From Tipula vernalis (Eukaryota > Arthropoda > Insecta > Diptera > Tipulidae), in assembly GCA_958295665.1 (NCBI GenBank), contig OY282558.1, positions 35,857,045 through 35,921,044 of the forward strand: a DNA stretch of 64,000 nucleotides. The letters are read 5' to 3'. Under the pieces are notes generated by a model, which saw only the letters and a list, made by a program, of their open reading frames with translations, had not been told where the DNA came from and did no database searches. The stretch's first letter is position 1. Every line of letters begins with the position of its first letter. The position numbers and the translations under genes are program-made. This document shows positions 1 to 10,893 of this stretch, piece after piece.

Positions 1-273
1 TGCAGGAGACAATGAATCTTTAACTGCAAGTCTTTTAATCTCTCGTTTGTCACGATCAGTTATCGTTGATTTACGACCACAACGCTTTTTAATGCCATAA
101 TTATCTCGTAATGTTACGTAATTATGCACAAGGGTTTTACTTTTACATATTCTGCTAGCAATTTCACGTAATGTCAAGCCACTTTCATAAAAAGCATCAA
201 TTTTGCCGCCACTTTCATAAAAAGCATCAATTTTGCCGCGCTTCGCCAAGGTTAATTGTTTTCCTTGTGGCAT
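1..273 (-). CDS. Tc1/mariner-type transposase, N-terminal part (cut by window edge)
   Basis: The minus strand is open from an ATG at 273-271 through all 91 codons to the window edge. It starts MPQGKQLTLAKRGKIDAFYE, and further on has LTLREIASRICKS and a basic KKRCGRKS stretch. This is the paired-like helix-turn-helix DNA-binding start of Tc1/mariner transposases (family knowledge), followed by the usual basic linker. The catalytic DDE part lies outside the window. A 30-bp in-frame tandem duplication (181-240) repeats ten residues (GKIDAFYESG) inside the first helical region, which would probably impair DNA binding. It abuts the 3' tail of the LINE at 341-374. Whether it still belongs to a full element cannot be seen. 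Confidence 0.8.
   Translation of the reverse strand, partial: MPQGKQLTLAKRGKIDAFYESGGKIDAFYESGLTLREIASRICKSKTLVHNYVTLRDNYGIKKRCGRKSTITDRDKREIKRLAVKDSLSPA
181..240. repeat. 30-bp direct tandem duplication inside a transposase gene
   Basis: Two copies of a 30-bp unit sit back to back (181-210 and 211-240), differing only at the last base. The length is a multiple of three, so the reading frame of the transposase fragment is kept and ten residues are doubled. Confidence 0.9.
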
Positions 274-333
274 TTTGTAATTATAACCTACAAAAATATA
301 TTAGCCATTTATAAAAATTTCGACCTAATTTGC

Positions 334-340
<7 letters not shown>

Positions 341-374
<34 letters not shown>
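341..374. repeat. (ATT)n microsatellite forming the LINE 3' tail
   Basis: About eleven ATT units. On the minus strand this reads as a (TAA)-type tail directly after an AATAAAG motif at the 3' end of the LINE at 374-2815. Some non-LTR families end in such a short repeat instead of poly(A). Confidence 0.75.
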
Positions 375-2815
375 CTTTATTTCAAATAAAATATATACAT
401 AATGAAAGCTAATTACAAGCAAAACAATTTAAAAATTTGGAATAGAGTAAAGCTCCTTTAGACATTACGTCTGTAGTGGAGCAATTAAAAACAAACTATT
501 AATAAAATTAATATAATATTCTTTGGATATCAGTATAAAATATAATAATTTTCTACAATATACAAGCTCAGTTATTATTACATTATATACATTTTTTACA
601 CGAAGACACATTGGAATATAGCATACTTCAATTCTAATGCTAAAAATATCGCTCAATATTATCCATGCCAAGCAGCCAAGTCCGAATTTCTCTGTTAAAT
701 TTGTGTTTCTGCATAGATGGAAGTATTTTCACGTGGTTAGGTAAAAGATGGAACCAAAACGGTGCCATATATAGATAAAATCTCCTAAACTTTTCATTAT
801 TACAACGAAGACCGATAAAATTGTTTGGATTTCTCATATTATGCGCATGATTTATTCGATTATGATAACTATTGCTGCGAACAAAAAACATTTTCAATAC
901 TTTAAATACATATAGATACCTCAGTGGCAACAAATTCAGCTCACGGAAAAGCGGAATTGTGGGTGTAGTTTTCGGACGAGCGTAAATTAATTTCACAATT
1001 CTTTTTTGCGCTATAAAAAGATCAACAATATTGGCAAAGTAAATTCCACCCCAACTAGTTATCCCATACATTATAATGGATTCTACAAGAGCATGATATA
1101 ACCTTCTTAAAATATAAGATGGACATGAAGGTCGAAGATTATAAAATTTATGCACCGCAGTAATAACAATTTTCCTGATATTAGTTAGGTGGGAGGACCA
1201 ATTTAGCCGTGAGTCAATTATTACACCTAAGTATTTAAACTCGTTTACGCAGGGTAAATCAAAACACTGACCAAAACATGAATTCTTATCGCATGAGTAT
1301 ACATGATACTTGAAAAAGTTTTGATCAACTGTTGTGTCAGGTCGTCTAAAATGCAAAACTCTAGATTTGTCACTCGCAACTAGTCGGTGATAGAAAAACC
1401 ATTTACTTAAAATGTGTAAGTCAATTTCAATAAATTGTTTAATTTTTAGGTAATTATTAGACGCATATGTTAAAGCCAAATCATCTGCGAACGCTGTAGC
1501 ACAGCCAGTGAGATTTATTTCAAAAACGGAATTAAAATAAATTAAAAATAATAAAGGTCCCAAAACTGAGCCTTGAGGAACACCACATCTCAAATTACCT
1601 GGAAGACTGTTTGCGTTATTAACTTTAACAATTTGGCTACGATTACGAAGGTAACTGATAAACCAATCCAACACCATTCCTCTAACTCCAATACTTGACA
1701 ATTTTGTAATGAGTATGCCATGGTTAACAGTATCAAAAGCTTTTGAAATATCCATAAATACGGCGGAGCATTTTTGAGAGTTGTTAATGGCTAGATAAAT
1801 ATTACTCAAAAAATCTAAGAGAGCTTCCTCCGTAGATTTTCCAGCTGTAAATCCAAATTGGTGATCATTAAAAAATTTAATTTTACCAAGGTATGAGATC
1901 AATCGTCGTTTAATTAATTTCTCAAATAATTTGGAAAATGTACTCAATAAGGAGATTGGTCTGTAATTATTCATATGCAGAGCATCACCCTTTTTTAAAA
2001 TCGGAATAACAACAGCTATTTTCAAAGCGACTGGAAAAATTCCACTCTTTAAGCTGAGATTAAATAAAAACCTTAATATGTCAACCAAATACCAAGCACA
2101 GTTTTTAACAACTACATTATCTACTCCATCGTATCCTTTAGAGTGTTTGTTTTTTAACTTCTGAATTTCAGATAGAATCTCTAAAGAATTGATGTCCTCA
2201 AAATAGCAAGAAGTACCATAATTTTCTCGGTTTCCAAGAATAAACCGTTTTTGCTCTTCACTGTTATTAGTACTATTAAGAATAATTTCAGAAGTTGGCT
2301 CTGAAGATACATTTATAAAAAAAATTATTAAACTCATTACATATATTTTGATTATCAGTAAGTAGAGTATTAGATTGATTTTTATAAATATGCGTTATCT
2401 GGTTTTTATATGTACCTCTACCCAAAATATCGTCAATTTCCTTCCACATAAGCTTAGGATTATTTCCAATTAATTCAAATTTATTTTTATAATATAATCT
2501 TTTAACCCGTTTAACATTAATATTTACGCGTTTAGAAAGTTTTTGAACATAATTTTTTAACCGAGCGCTATTAGGATATTTTCTTAGTTTTTTTGAAAAA
2601 TGTTTTAGTTTATTAATTTGACATAAAAGGTAAGAATTCATCCAGGGCTTTAACTTCTTATTATTGCGATTTGTAATTGTGTCTTTGGAAAAATCAATAT
2701 GATAATTAGACCTTCTGTTCCAATAAAAGGATTAGTTCTTTTATTCGAATTCGAAGGAAAACTGTAGTTTTTATAATCGTCAAAAAAGTTTATTCTGTTG
2801 AAGATTAATGTTTAC
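374..2815 (-). mobile_element. 5'-truncated non-LTR retrotransposon (LINE)
   Basis: Minus-strand LINE remnant. It holds the region between endonuclease and reverse transcriptase (from about 2700), the reverse transcriptase and its C-terminal part, a short 3' UTR with AATAAA, and an ATT-type tail. The endonuclease and ORF1 are absent. Upstream of about 2700 the frame is full of stops and I place the truncation near 2815, which is approximate. A related but more decayed LINE lies at 50450-51670 on the other strand. Confidence 0.8.
640..2700 (-). pseudogene. LINE ORF2 reverse transcriptase, frameshifted
   Basis: The main open part (640-2337, 565 codons) carries the non-LTR reverse transcriptase landmarks in order: NNYRPISLLSTFSKLFEK, HQFGFTAGKSTEEALLDF, MDISKAFDTVNHGIL, GVPQGSVLGPLLFLIY and the catalytic FADDLAL. 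The C-terminal region has NLLPLRYLYVFKVLK, typical of the Jockey/CR1 side of the LINE tree; I do not assign a clade. The upstream linker (2288-2641 and back to about 2700, with KPWMNSYLL) is in another frame. The two overlap at a T run near 2310-2330, so one small indel separates them. The RT core itself is uninterrupted, which suggests moderate age. No endonuclease is present, so the copy cannot be autonomous. Confidence 0.85.
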
Positions 2816-5274
2816 TCTCAGATTATTATTTATTTCTCATTGTTCATAAAATCGGATCTCTTTTTCATGTTGATTAGTGCAAAGGTAAATTATTGTTCCC
2901 CAGTGGAATGTAAAGTGGAATTGCACCAAGTAGATTTTCCTAGTGAAAGAGTGTCTAGCTAGAGTGCCGAGTTCAGTTCTCGACGTTGATTTAAAAATTA
3001 CACTTCTACCTATACACTCTTCTTTTGTTTTATGTGCTTTTAACATTTCAACGCTTCTTCTAGATTTGATTATTTTAGAAAGGTATTCTTATTATTCATG
3101 AAATACTACTTTATTTTTTAAAAAACGAGAAATTAATAGTATTTTAAGTCATTTCAATGCACCCCAATGAAAATTGGATCAGAAACCAACTACCATAGTG
3201 CGACTATACCAACGATTAATAAATAGTTAAAATACAAAAAATTAATGAAATAAGGAAGGGAAAGTTTTTTCGCTATGATTTAATAATTTTTACTCTTTAT
3301 TTTTGTTTGATACTTCACTACCCTTGATATAATTGTATAAGTAATATTAATACTGAATGCCAACATTCGTTTGAATTAAACATTTCGAGTTTTCGAACCA
3401 TTCGTGTATAAAAATAATAAAAACTTGGTTTTCTTTTTTTATTGTGAAAAACATGTTTATCGCCAAATTCAAGAAAACGGAAAAAATCCAACAAAACAAT
3501 GAAATTACATACTTATAAACTTATTTACCCTTTTTATTCCTTTCACCTTCAATGTTTTTTATGTTGTTGAGGAACCTTCACCTTATCGAAAAATAGTTTT
3601 ATAAATGAATTATAATCGATTTTCTGTTTTTGGTAATTAACCGGTGTCAGACAAAGCGATTTTATTTACAATATACATACAGGCATATGTTTGTTTTAAC
3701 GGAATGAAAATTAAATTTGTCAGGTATCTTATACCCGTTTTATGGTCTAGGCCATGGGGATGGAGAATTCGCAAAATTATCGTTTTCGGATCGCAAACAT
3801 CGTTTTCTTATCGTAAACGAATCGCTTTATTTAGAGAGTTCACTTCCAAACAAAAAAGAAACTCCGAGCAGAAAACAGGCGAAAAAATTACAGTTTTTCT
3901 CAATAAAATAACTGTAATTTTTCACTCGTTTTCAGGAAAACCATATAATAAGAAATTGTAAAAGTAGCGGAATATTTTCAAATAAATGTCAAAATTTTCC
4001 TAAAAAACATTTATCATACGGTCTATTTTTAATTCATAGGGTCTATTTTTTCTATTCTTATTTTTCTTTGTCTGCTTTGGTCGTTCTCTCTTGGAGAATG
4101 GGTGGGAATAAAAAAATAGGCCCATAGGTTTCGGACACAGTGCGTTAATTAATTGGTGAAACTCGCCTGAATCTGGTATAATTCTTTGCAAAACACAGTT
4201 AAATCATACCCGAACTATGTTCTAGTTGCATAATATTACTCAAATTCACATGCCAGTCATATTTGTGGTTTAAAAAACATAATTTTGAGAGAAAAAAAAC
4301 CATTTAAAATGTCTTGCCAAAGACCCGCAGGTCGGTTTGATATTTTGTACATTGGAAAGAAACAGCTATAAAAATCTTATAGCGGGATAAGTAAAATTGT
4401 ATTGACCAAAATAACTTATTTATATAATTCATAATTCAATAAAAAAAAATATTTTTGATTACAAATCAGTATTGCGAATGGGAATATTGACATTTTGAAT
4501 TGTATGTTTTGTATTTACAATTTTTTTTGTCTTTTGTTTTAGATTGAGAACAAATTTAAATTAAATTAAATTAATATATGGATATGGTAAGTGATGAATG
4601 TGTATAATACATATAGTGTGTACAATATACAGTAGTATTTATAATTAATTCGGCTGATGTAGTATTTATAAATAATTTGGCTAAGTTTTGGCGGCTATTG
4701 ATTTTTGCCAATTTAAATTTACAAAATGTAATATAATTTATAATCTAAATCCCTAATATTTTAAAATTAACTCTCTCGGCCATCTCAAATAAAAAACAAA
4801 CAGAAAAACTGTGCTCACTAACGCATCAACATTTGAAAATACTATTACGTTCCGGTTATTTACTCCCATACTCTCATGTAAAAAAATCGCAACAAAATCG
4901 CAGTACTGGTTTGAGCCGTAAAAACCAAATTAATGAAGTGTTGCACGTTTTGAAGCAAACATTAAGTGTATTTTTTTGACAAATTTACAACAACAATTGC
5001 ATAGGATAAATTCCCCCTCGCAAGAATAACATTAACCCAAAAAAAATTGGGTTTTATTAAACATAATTCTAATTCTTGATTATGATACCTGCCACCAGAG
5101 TCAGATTACATATTAAATTTATATTTTATTTCGAAAGTTTGGCTTTTGTCAATTAAATCAAATTGGCTATTTTCTTGGACAAAAAATAAACCCAAAATAA
5201 TTCGAATTCAATTTTGGTCAACAAAATACGCTCATTTGCGTTTAGCCCAATAGATTTTCTAATGGTTGGTAAAA
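2816..5274. other. Intergenic, no gene recognised
   Basis: AT-rich sequence with only short stop-bounded frames and no protein similarity that I can see. One stretch near 3785-3845 (containing cgtaaacgaatcgcttt) is shared with 21595-21685 and marks a dispersed repeat. A small hairpin with the core aacccaaaaaaaattgggtt lies near 5034-5055. Confidence 0.5.
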
Positions 5275-5766
5275 TATTAGCCGCGTTTCTTTATTAGCTC
5301 CGGATAGATTGTATCCGGAGCAGTTAATTTGTTTGACAAAACTTATGTTTCACAAGTTATTTATGCATATAATTAATTTATTTAAAACTAAGCTATAATT
5401 TTTCATTCTACTTTTTAATTAAAAATCTATAAAAAAAATGTTTAGCTCTACCTATTTATCTGGAGCTGCTATCCGGAGCAAAGGGAAATTTGAAATTTTT
5501 TTGTTTTTTGTACAACCCTAAAAATTGTGGCAAACTTCATTTTGGTTTAAAAATGTTGATGTATTCAAATGTCATATCATTTTCTGAATAATAAATACGT
5601 ATTTAAATAAATATGTGCGTATTTAAAATTTATTTGTGTATAATATTTATTGTGGTGAAAATAAAAGATCAATATCTGGATCGTCTTCATTTTCTTACAC
5701 AGCCTCTATTAATTACTGAAACATAATATGATTCATTAAATATTTTAATTTTGTGTACAACATATA

Positions 5767-7369
5767 CAGTGGTGTTCAATAAAATAGGACAGTACATCAT
5801 TTTTTTATTCAATTTAAAATTTCAAAAATTTCCTACAAACATATCTAATAATAGTTGGCCGGGTGAAGTCCCAATACAATCTACTAAAAAAATGTAGATC
5901 GAGTAAACAAATATTTTTTGTAAATTTCGGGAAATCACCGCAAACAATTATGAAAAAAATTATTTCTGCGTTCAAAAAAATAGGACATCAGTATTAATTT
6001 GAACTTCGCTCGATACACGTAAAATAATTAATTAAAATTATTACAAATTAGGTAAGTGCCATTCAAAAATTAAATATTATTTAAAAAAAAATGTAAAAAT
6101 AATTATTCAGAAATTCAGAAATGGGCCGTGCCAAAACATTGTAGCAATGATGAAAAGAAAATTGCACTAAAACTAAAATCGGAAGGAAAATCCATTTCCG
6201 AAATTGCTCGAATTTTGTCCAGATCGCGCAATATGGTATTAAATGCCCTTAAAATAAAAAATCTTGTGGAAAAACGTGGACGCATTCGAAAAACCACAAA
6301 AAAAGAAGACGCTTTAATCGTGCGGACGGCAAAAAAAGAACCATTTATGACATCCAGCGAAATCAAAAAGGATCTAAACTTAAACGTTTCAGATGTAACG
6401 GTAAGAAGAAGATTGCTAGAGAACAAATTAAGAGGTTGCGCCGCCCAGAAAGTCCCACTTTTGTCAAAAAAGAACATCAAACACAGGGTTAGCTTTGCAA
6501 AAAAACATCTGGCAAACACAGATCCAGAAAAGTGGAAGAAAGTGTTATGGACTGATGAATCCAAGGTAAATCTCTTTGGGTTCGATGGCCGACATTATGT
6601 ACGACGGCCACCGAATACAAGTTTGTTGCCAAAATACACAAAAAAAACCATAAAGCACGGCGGTGGTTCAATTATGGTATGGGGTGGTTTTTCGTGGTAT
6701 GGTCCAGGGCCAATATATTGGATAAAGGAAACGATGAATGCGGATGTTTACGTTGACATACTAAATAACGTAATGCTAGAGTTTGCTGAAAATACAATGC
6801 CCTCAGGTTGGTGTTTTCAAGCGTGGTTTAGGCAACACAATGTAGAGGTTATGGATTGGCCAGCTCAATCACCCGATCTAAACCCGATCGAGAACTTATG
6901 GAGTATTGTGAAGAAAACCATTAGTACAAAAAAGTACAAAAATAAGAACGAATTATGGGATGCAATAACGCCTGGGAATAAATTCCGGTTAAGACTTGCC
7001 AAAATTTAGTAGAGTCTATGGACCGCCGCTGCAAAGAAGTGCTGAACAAAAAGGGTCATACAACTAAATATTAATTAATGTATTTAGTCTAATATAAAAA
7101 TATCCACATGCAAGACTGAATTGAGGCCATATTTACGTATTGAAATGAACTGTCCTATTTTTTTGAACAGACTTTTTTTGAAATAAAAATTTAATGATTT
7201 TTATTTAATTTTTTTTGTATTGAATTTAAATGGAGTCTTAGAATTTATTTATACGTATTCAAAAATATTATCTAAATAAAAAAAAAATTGAAAATTGACA
7301 TGTAATTTTCTATTTATATTATTATTTCATTAAAAAGTGCCGTATGTCCTATTTTATTGAACACCACTG
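5767..7369 (+). mobile_element. Tc1-like DNA transposon with IR/DR ends and TA duplications
   Basis: The element is 1603 bp with 24-bp terminal inverted repeats (CAGTGGTGTTCAATAAAATA plus GGAC on the left, its complement on the right), flanked by TA on both sides (5765-5766 and 7370-7371). A second, inner copy of the repeat core (gttcaaaaaaataggac) lies about 200 bp inside each end, near 5969-5986 and 7150-7167. Inner plus outer repeats in each arm are the IR/DR layout known from some Tc1 elements such as Sleeping Beauty and Minos-type transposons. The transposase inside is broken (see 6121-7074), so this copy is non-autonomous, but its ends look usable in trans. Confidence 0.92.
6121..7074 (+). 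pseudogene. Tc1-like (DD34E-type) transposase, inactivated
   Basis: The readable frame 6128-7009 shows the N-terminal helix-turn-helix (EKKIALKLKSEGKSISEIAR), the first catalytic aspartate in WTDESKVNLFG, a KHGGGSIMVWGGFSW block and the last catalytic glutamate in DWPAQSPDLNPIENLWS. Three lesions are visible. The natural ATG at 6121 is out of frame with the rest because of one extra base in the A run near 6132. The stretch between MPSGWCFQ and AWFRQHN is deleted, removing the second catalytic aspartate (usually in a QQDNDPKH-like motif). A further frameshift near 6970 separates the last ~35 codons, which continue in another frame to TAA at 7072-7074. The protein cannot be catalytic. Confidence 0.9.
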
Positions 7370-8205
7370 TACATACTTGAGTGAATGCATATTTAAATGT
7401 ACACGACGTACGTATCCACTCCATAAAAAACTGACCAAAAAATTATTGTTTTGTTAATTAAGCGAATCAAGAATTTAATTTTCTACGAACATACGTAAAT
7501 AAGGGGATTTTAAAATAAATTATTTTGTGTTGTATATTCCTAATTTTTGATTTTTTACGACTGGACATGGACATAGATTTTGTGTAGGACAAAGAAACAC
7601 AAACAAATTTGTTTTGATTTTGTTGTTTTGAAGGCGACACAAACACTTTAAACACTACTTATTGATGTTCGAACTAATTCATTAAACAAATTAATTATTA
7701 TTATTGCCGGTACCATTTATTTGAACATCCAAAAATGTCCAAGTCGACATTTATATCAGGATTAATATTTTATTTGAATATTTATATATTTTATATAAAT
7801 AAATATATACGAGTATATATGTATATATATATATAGCCGAAATGTCATACAATTGCGTGAAGTTAGGAAAAAGTTTAGTTTTTTGTACTAGCGACACATG
7901 GGTATAATTGACGATTGTAAAAGTAGAGAAAGCGCCTCTCGAGGAAAAAAGTTAAAATCAGGCAACTGACAAAATGACATTCCTCATAAATGCGACGAAA
8001 GAAAATTTTGCAATCCGGTAGTTTAAAATTGTTTTTATAATCCAAAATTTGAATTATTTACAATTATTAGCAATCTTATAAGTAAAAATTGTGTTTACAG
8101 TTCAAAATTGGAAATCGTTACAATTTCGAACGTCAAATTACCAGCTAGCTCAGTTCAAAAAATTTCCACTAGGTGGAATCCGTGATGCTCCAATCGTCAA
8201 TCACT

Positions 8206-8833
8206 GTGTTCCATTGGAGACAATTTGCTACTGCCAAGTACTTGTGAGTAGATGTTCAATGGAACGCAAATTTTTGTGACAATAGTAAAACATAACCTCA
8301 ATTAAAATAAAACTGCTAGATTTTAATAAAAAATACGTTGTTCTATTAATAATAATTATTAATAATAAGTAATAAAACATTAAACAACAAAATAATTAAA
8401 ATATGTTTACGATTTAACAATTTCGCATCGTATCACAAACATCAACAAAATTTTTTTTGTTTTTAACCCTAATCGAACCAACATTTAATTTACGAAAATG
8501 TTTGCAGATATTGAGAAGATGTCAAAGACGTTATATGGAAATATTTCAAAATAAAATACATAGAAGTTTACAACTAAATTCACATTATTTTGAAAATCGA
8601 GGCATTTATCAAACGAGTCAAAAAGGCACACAATGGTTGGATTAGGGTTAAAAAATGACGTTTCACACAACTAAAATTGGTATAGAGCCATCTATTAGAA
8701 TTTTTAAACTAAAATCCCTCTTTCGTTAATTAAATGCGTAACTACTTCAACAACTACACCATCACTTTTGAGCATGAGTAGTTGCGAGTAGATACAAGTA
8801 ATTGTGAGTAGTTTGCTAACGCCAATGGAACAC
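8206..8833. repeat. Short inverted-repeat element with GTGTTCCATTGG ends
   Basis: GTGTTCCATTGG at 8206-8217 is matched inverted at 8822-8833. Inside are repeated modules (acttgtgagtag, gagtagtttgc). The same modules recur at the end of the window (63889-64000), so this is a dispersed family. No coding capacity is seen. Confidence 0.5.
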
Positions 8834-8918
8834 GCTTAATAGCAAAACCGTCAATAGAAATTTCCCATGTGCTCCCGATAGCTTGCTATCCGGAGCAAAT
8901 AAAAAAAACGCGGCTATT

Positions 8919-10386
8919 ATCTGATGTTCTAATCCTTCAGACAGTGTACCAATACTTGACGGCTTGAGATTTGCTTAGGGAAAAGTTGGTCTGGTTACCT
9001 GTTTACTGTGCCAATTGACGCACTTAAAGCATCGAAGGTGGAAAGCAAAAGTTTTCTTTTAAATAACGGTTTTAAAATGTTTATATTTTAGGCAATGGGT
9101 GTTTTTTTATTGGATTTTCAGCGTTGAGTATGCGGAAGGAATGGGTTAATCATGTAGATTAATTTACATATGTACGTAAAATATGTATGCCTAGGAACAT
9201 TATTTTAGATGCACTTTAAACTGTTAAATATTAAGACAAAAATTTAGTACACAAAGACAAATTTAGTACCTTTACATTTTGTAATAACGTCTGTATAATA
9301 AAATTAACTATTACTAAGTAACTTTATTTTAAAAGGGGTTTCGTGATGGATAAGAGATCTATAAAGATAACCTAATCCACATAGCTATTATTGTACTCAT
9401 GTTTATTTTAGAAAGGTTCAGGCCGAATCATATGTTGCATTTAGAATATTGTATAACTGTGGCTAATGCGCCTTGCAAAAATCAAAAGAATAATAGATTT
9501 TATTATATTTGTGACCATGTGTAAAACTGATAATTTTACACCCCTTAATAAAGCAAAAACAAATTCTCAGCAAATACAAGGCACTAAAAATTAACTGTTC
9601 ACTCATTTGCTTTGTTTTGTAAATTTGTACTGAACAACTCGCAACTATTCAATATGGACGAATATTATTGAGGTCACAATATCAAATTCTTTACCAATTC
9701 AACTTAAATTTTCTTTAGATTGCATTTTTTATCAAACAAAATATTCAATTAACTTAAAAATCGTAATAATTTTTATAAGAAACTATACAAAAGCTCGACA
9801 AAACACGTAAATAAAAGATGTGCGAGACAGAAAAAAAATGAAATTTGTATATTTTATGACTTGTGGCTGCCATTTTTTTTTCTTCAATGTATTTTGGCAT
9901 ATACGAATGAAAATTGAGAAAATTTAGTACGCAATTAATCACATGTAATAGGAAAATTCATTGCTTTACCTGTATTTTAATTTACATATCCAAAAATCCA
10001 ACACTATTTTAATATATAGCTATTTTGATAATTTTCACACAAAATCACACTACGAACCAAACTTTGAATTTTTTTACAAAATTTTTCTTTATTTAATTAA
10101 ACTTAACACACAAAATTTAAAGCTAATTATGATACACTAATTTGTCACTATTTTCTTTTTTCGCTATGAAAACATTAAATTTAATATTAATAGAAAAAAA
10201 TTAAAAAAAAAACAAAAATAATTAAAAACTCTTTTAATTTTTATATTTCTTTATTTTGCGATGGAAAAACAACACACTTTCAACGATCAACTAAATTTTA
10301 CAGACTGAAAATTTTGTTCGTGTGAAATGACGAATGTCGGTTTTTAGTTCAGGCACTGAACTGAATTTGTTTATGTCATTTTCATG
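8919..10386. other. Intergenic, no gene recognised
   Basis: AT-rich sequence with no open frame showing protein similarity, and no clear repeat structure. Confidence 0.5.
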
Positions 10387-10560
10387 CCGCAACTTCAAAA
10401 CTGTCGACAGTAACTTTTTTGGTAATTTTGCAACAGAAAGAACTTGACGGAATTAAATTTTCCACATCGTTTTTAAAAATTACTCAAACAATTTTCGCCG
10501 TCACTTTCTTTCTGTTACAAAATTACCAAAAAGTTACTGTCGACAGTTTTGAAGTGCGCC
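10387..10560. mobile_element. Palindromic MITE, 174 bp
   Basis: The left arm 10387-10450 and right arm 10498-10560 are near-perfect inverted copies (core acttcaaaactgtcgacagt, then a stretch with ggtaattttg and acagaaagaa, ending in tgacgg). Only about 47 bp of spacer lies between them. It is non-coding. A transcript through it would fold into a long hairpin. Confidence 0.8.
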
Positions 10561-10893
10561 ATCATATAAAAAATGTGTGCGTTTTGTGCTAAAGCGCATC
10601 GGTTGTTCGATCAGTAAAATACATTTTTAGCTCATCATAATATATGTATATATATTATATGTACATATTTTTTTTTTTTTTTTTTTTAATTTTAAAATAA
10701 ATTTTATTTATTTATTTTATGTAATTACAATCTAGTCTCCTGGACTAATTAGCAATTTGTTTCTGACTTAATTTACTAACTTAAATTAATCTATGGCTTC
10801 TTCCCATTGGCATTCCATAGTGTTTGGTAAATTGATGTAAACCACATCTTTGTTGTGGATTTTAGATCAGCATAATGCTGCTTAAGCTGACAA

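Larger units (their letters stand above)
5275..8918. repeat. Outer inverted-repeat element (attagccgcgttt ends)
   Basis: The left end near 5276-5312 (attagccgcgttt, then a T/A run, then gctccggatag) is matched inverted at about 8875-8918 (ctatccggagc, an A run, then aacgcggctat). Each arm also has a small internal palindrome around gctatccggagc, with another copy near 5459-5482. The 3.6 kb between holds a Tc1 element and a smaller repeat but no gene of its own. It is either a long non-autonomous DNA transposon or two related solo elements in opposite orientation. Confidence 0.5.

Noticed and set aside
2837..3046. 69-codon minus-strand frame upstream of the LINE
   Set aside because: I could not link it to LINE ORF2 or any other protein; the length is compatible with chance.
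6115..6564. 149-codon minus-strand frame over the Tc1 transposase
   Set aside because: Antisense shadow of the transposase; Phe/Ser-rich composition reflects its Lys/Glu codons.
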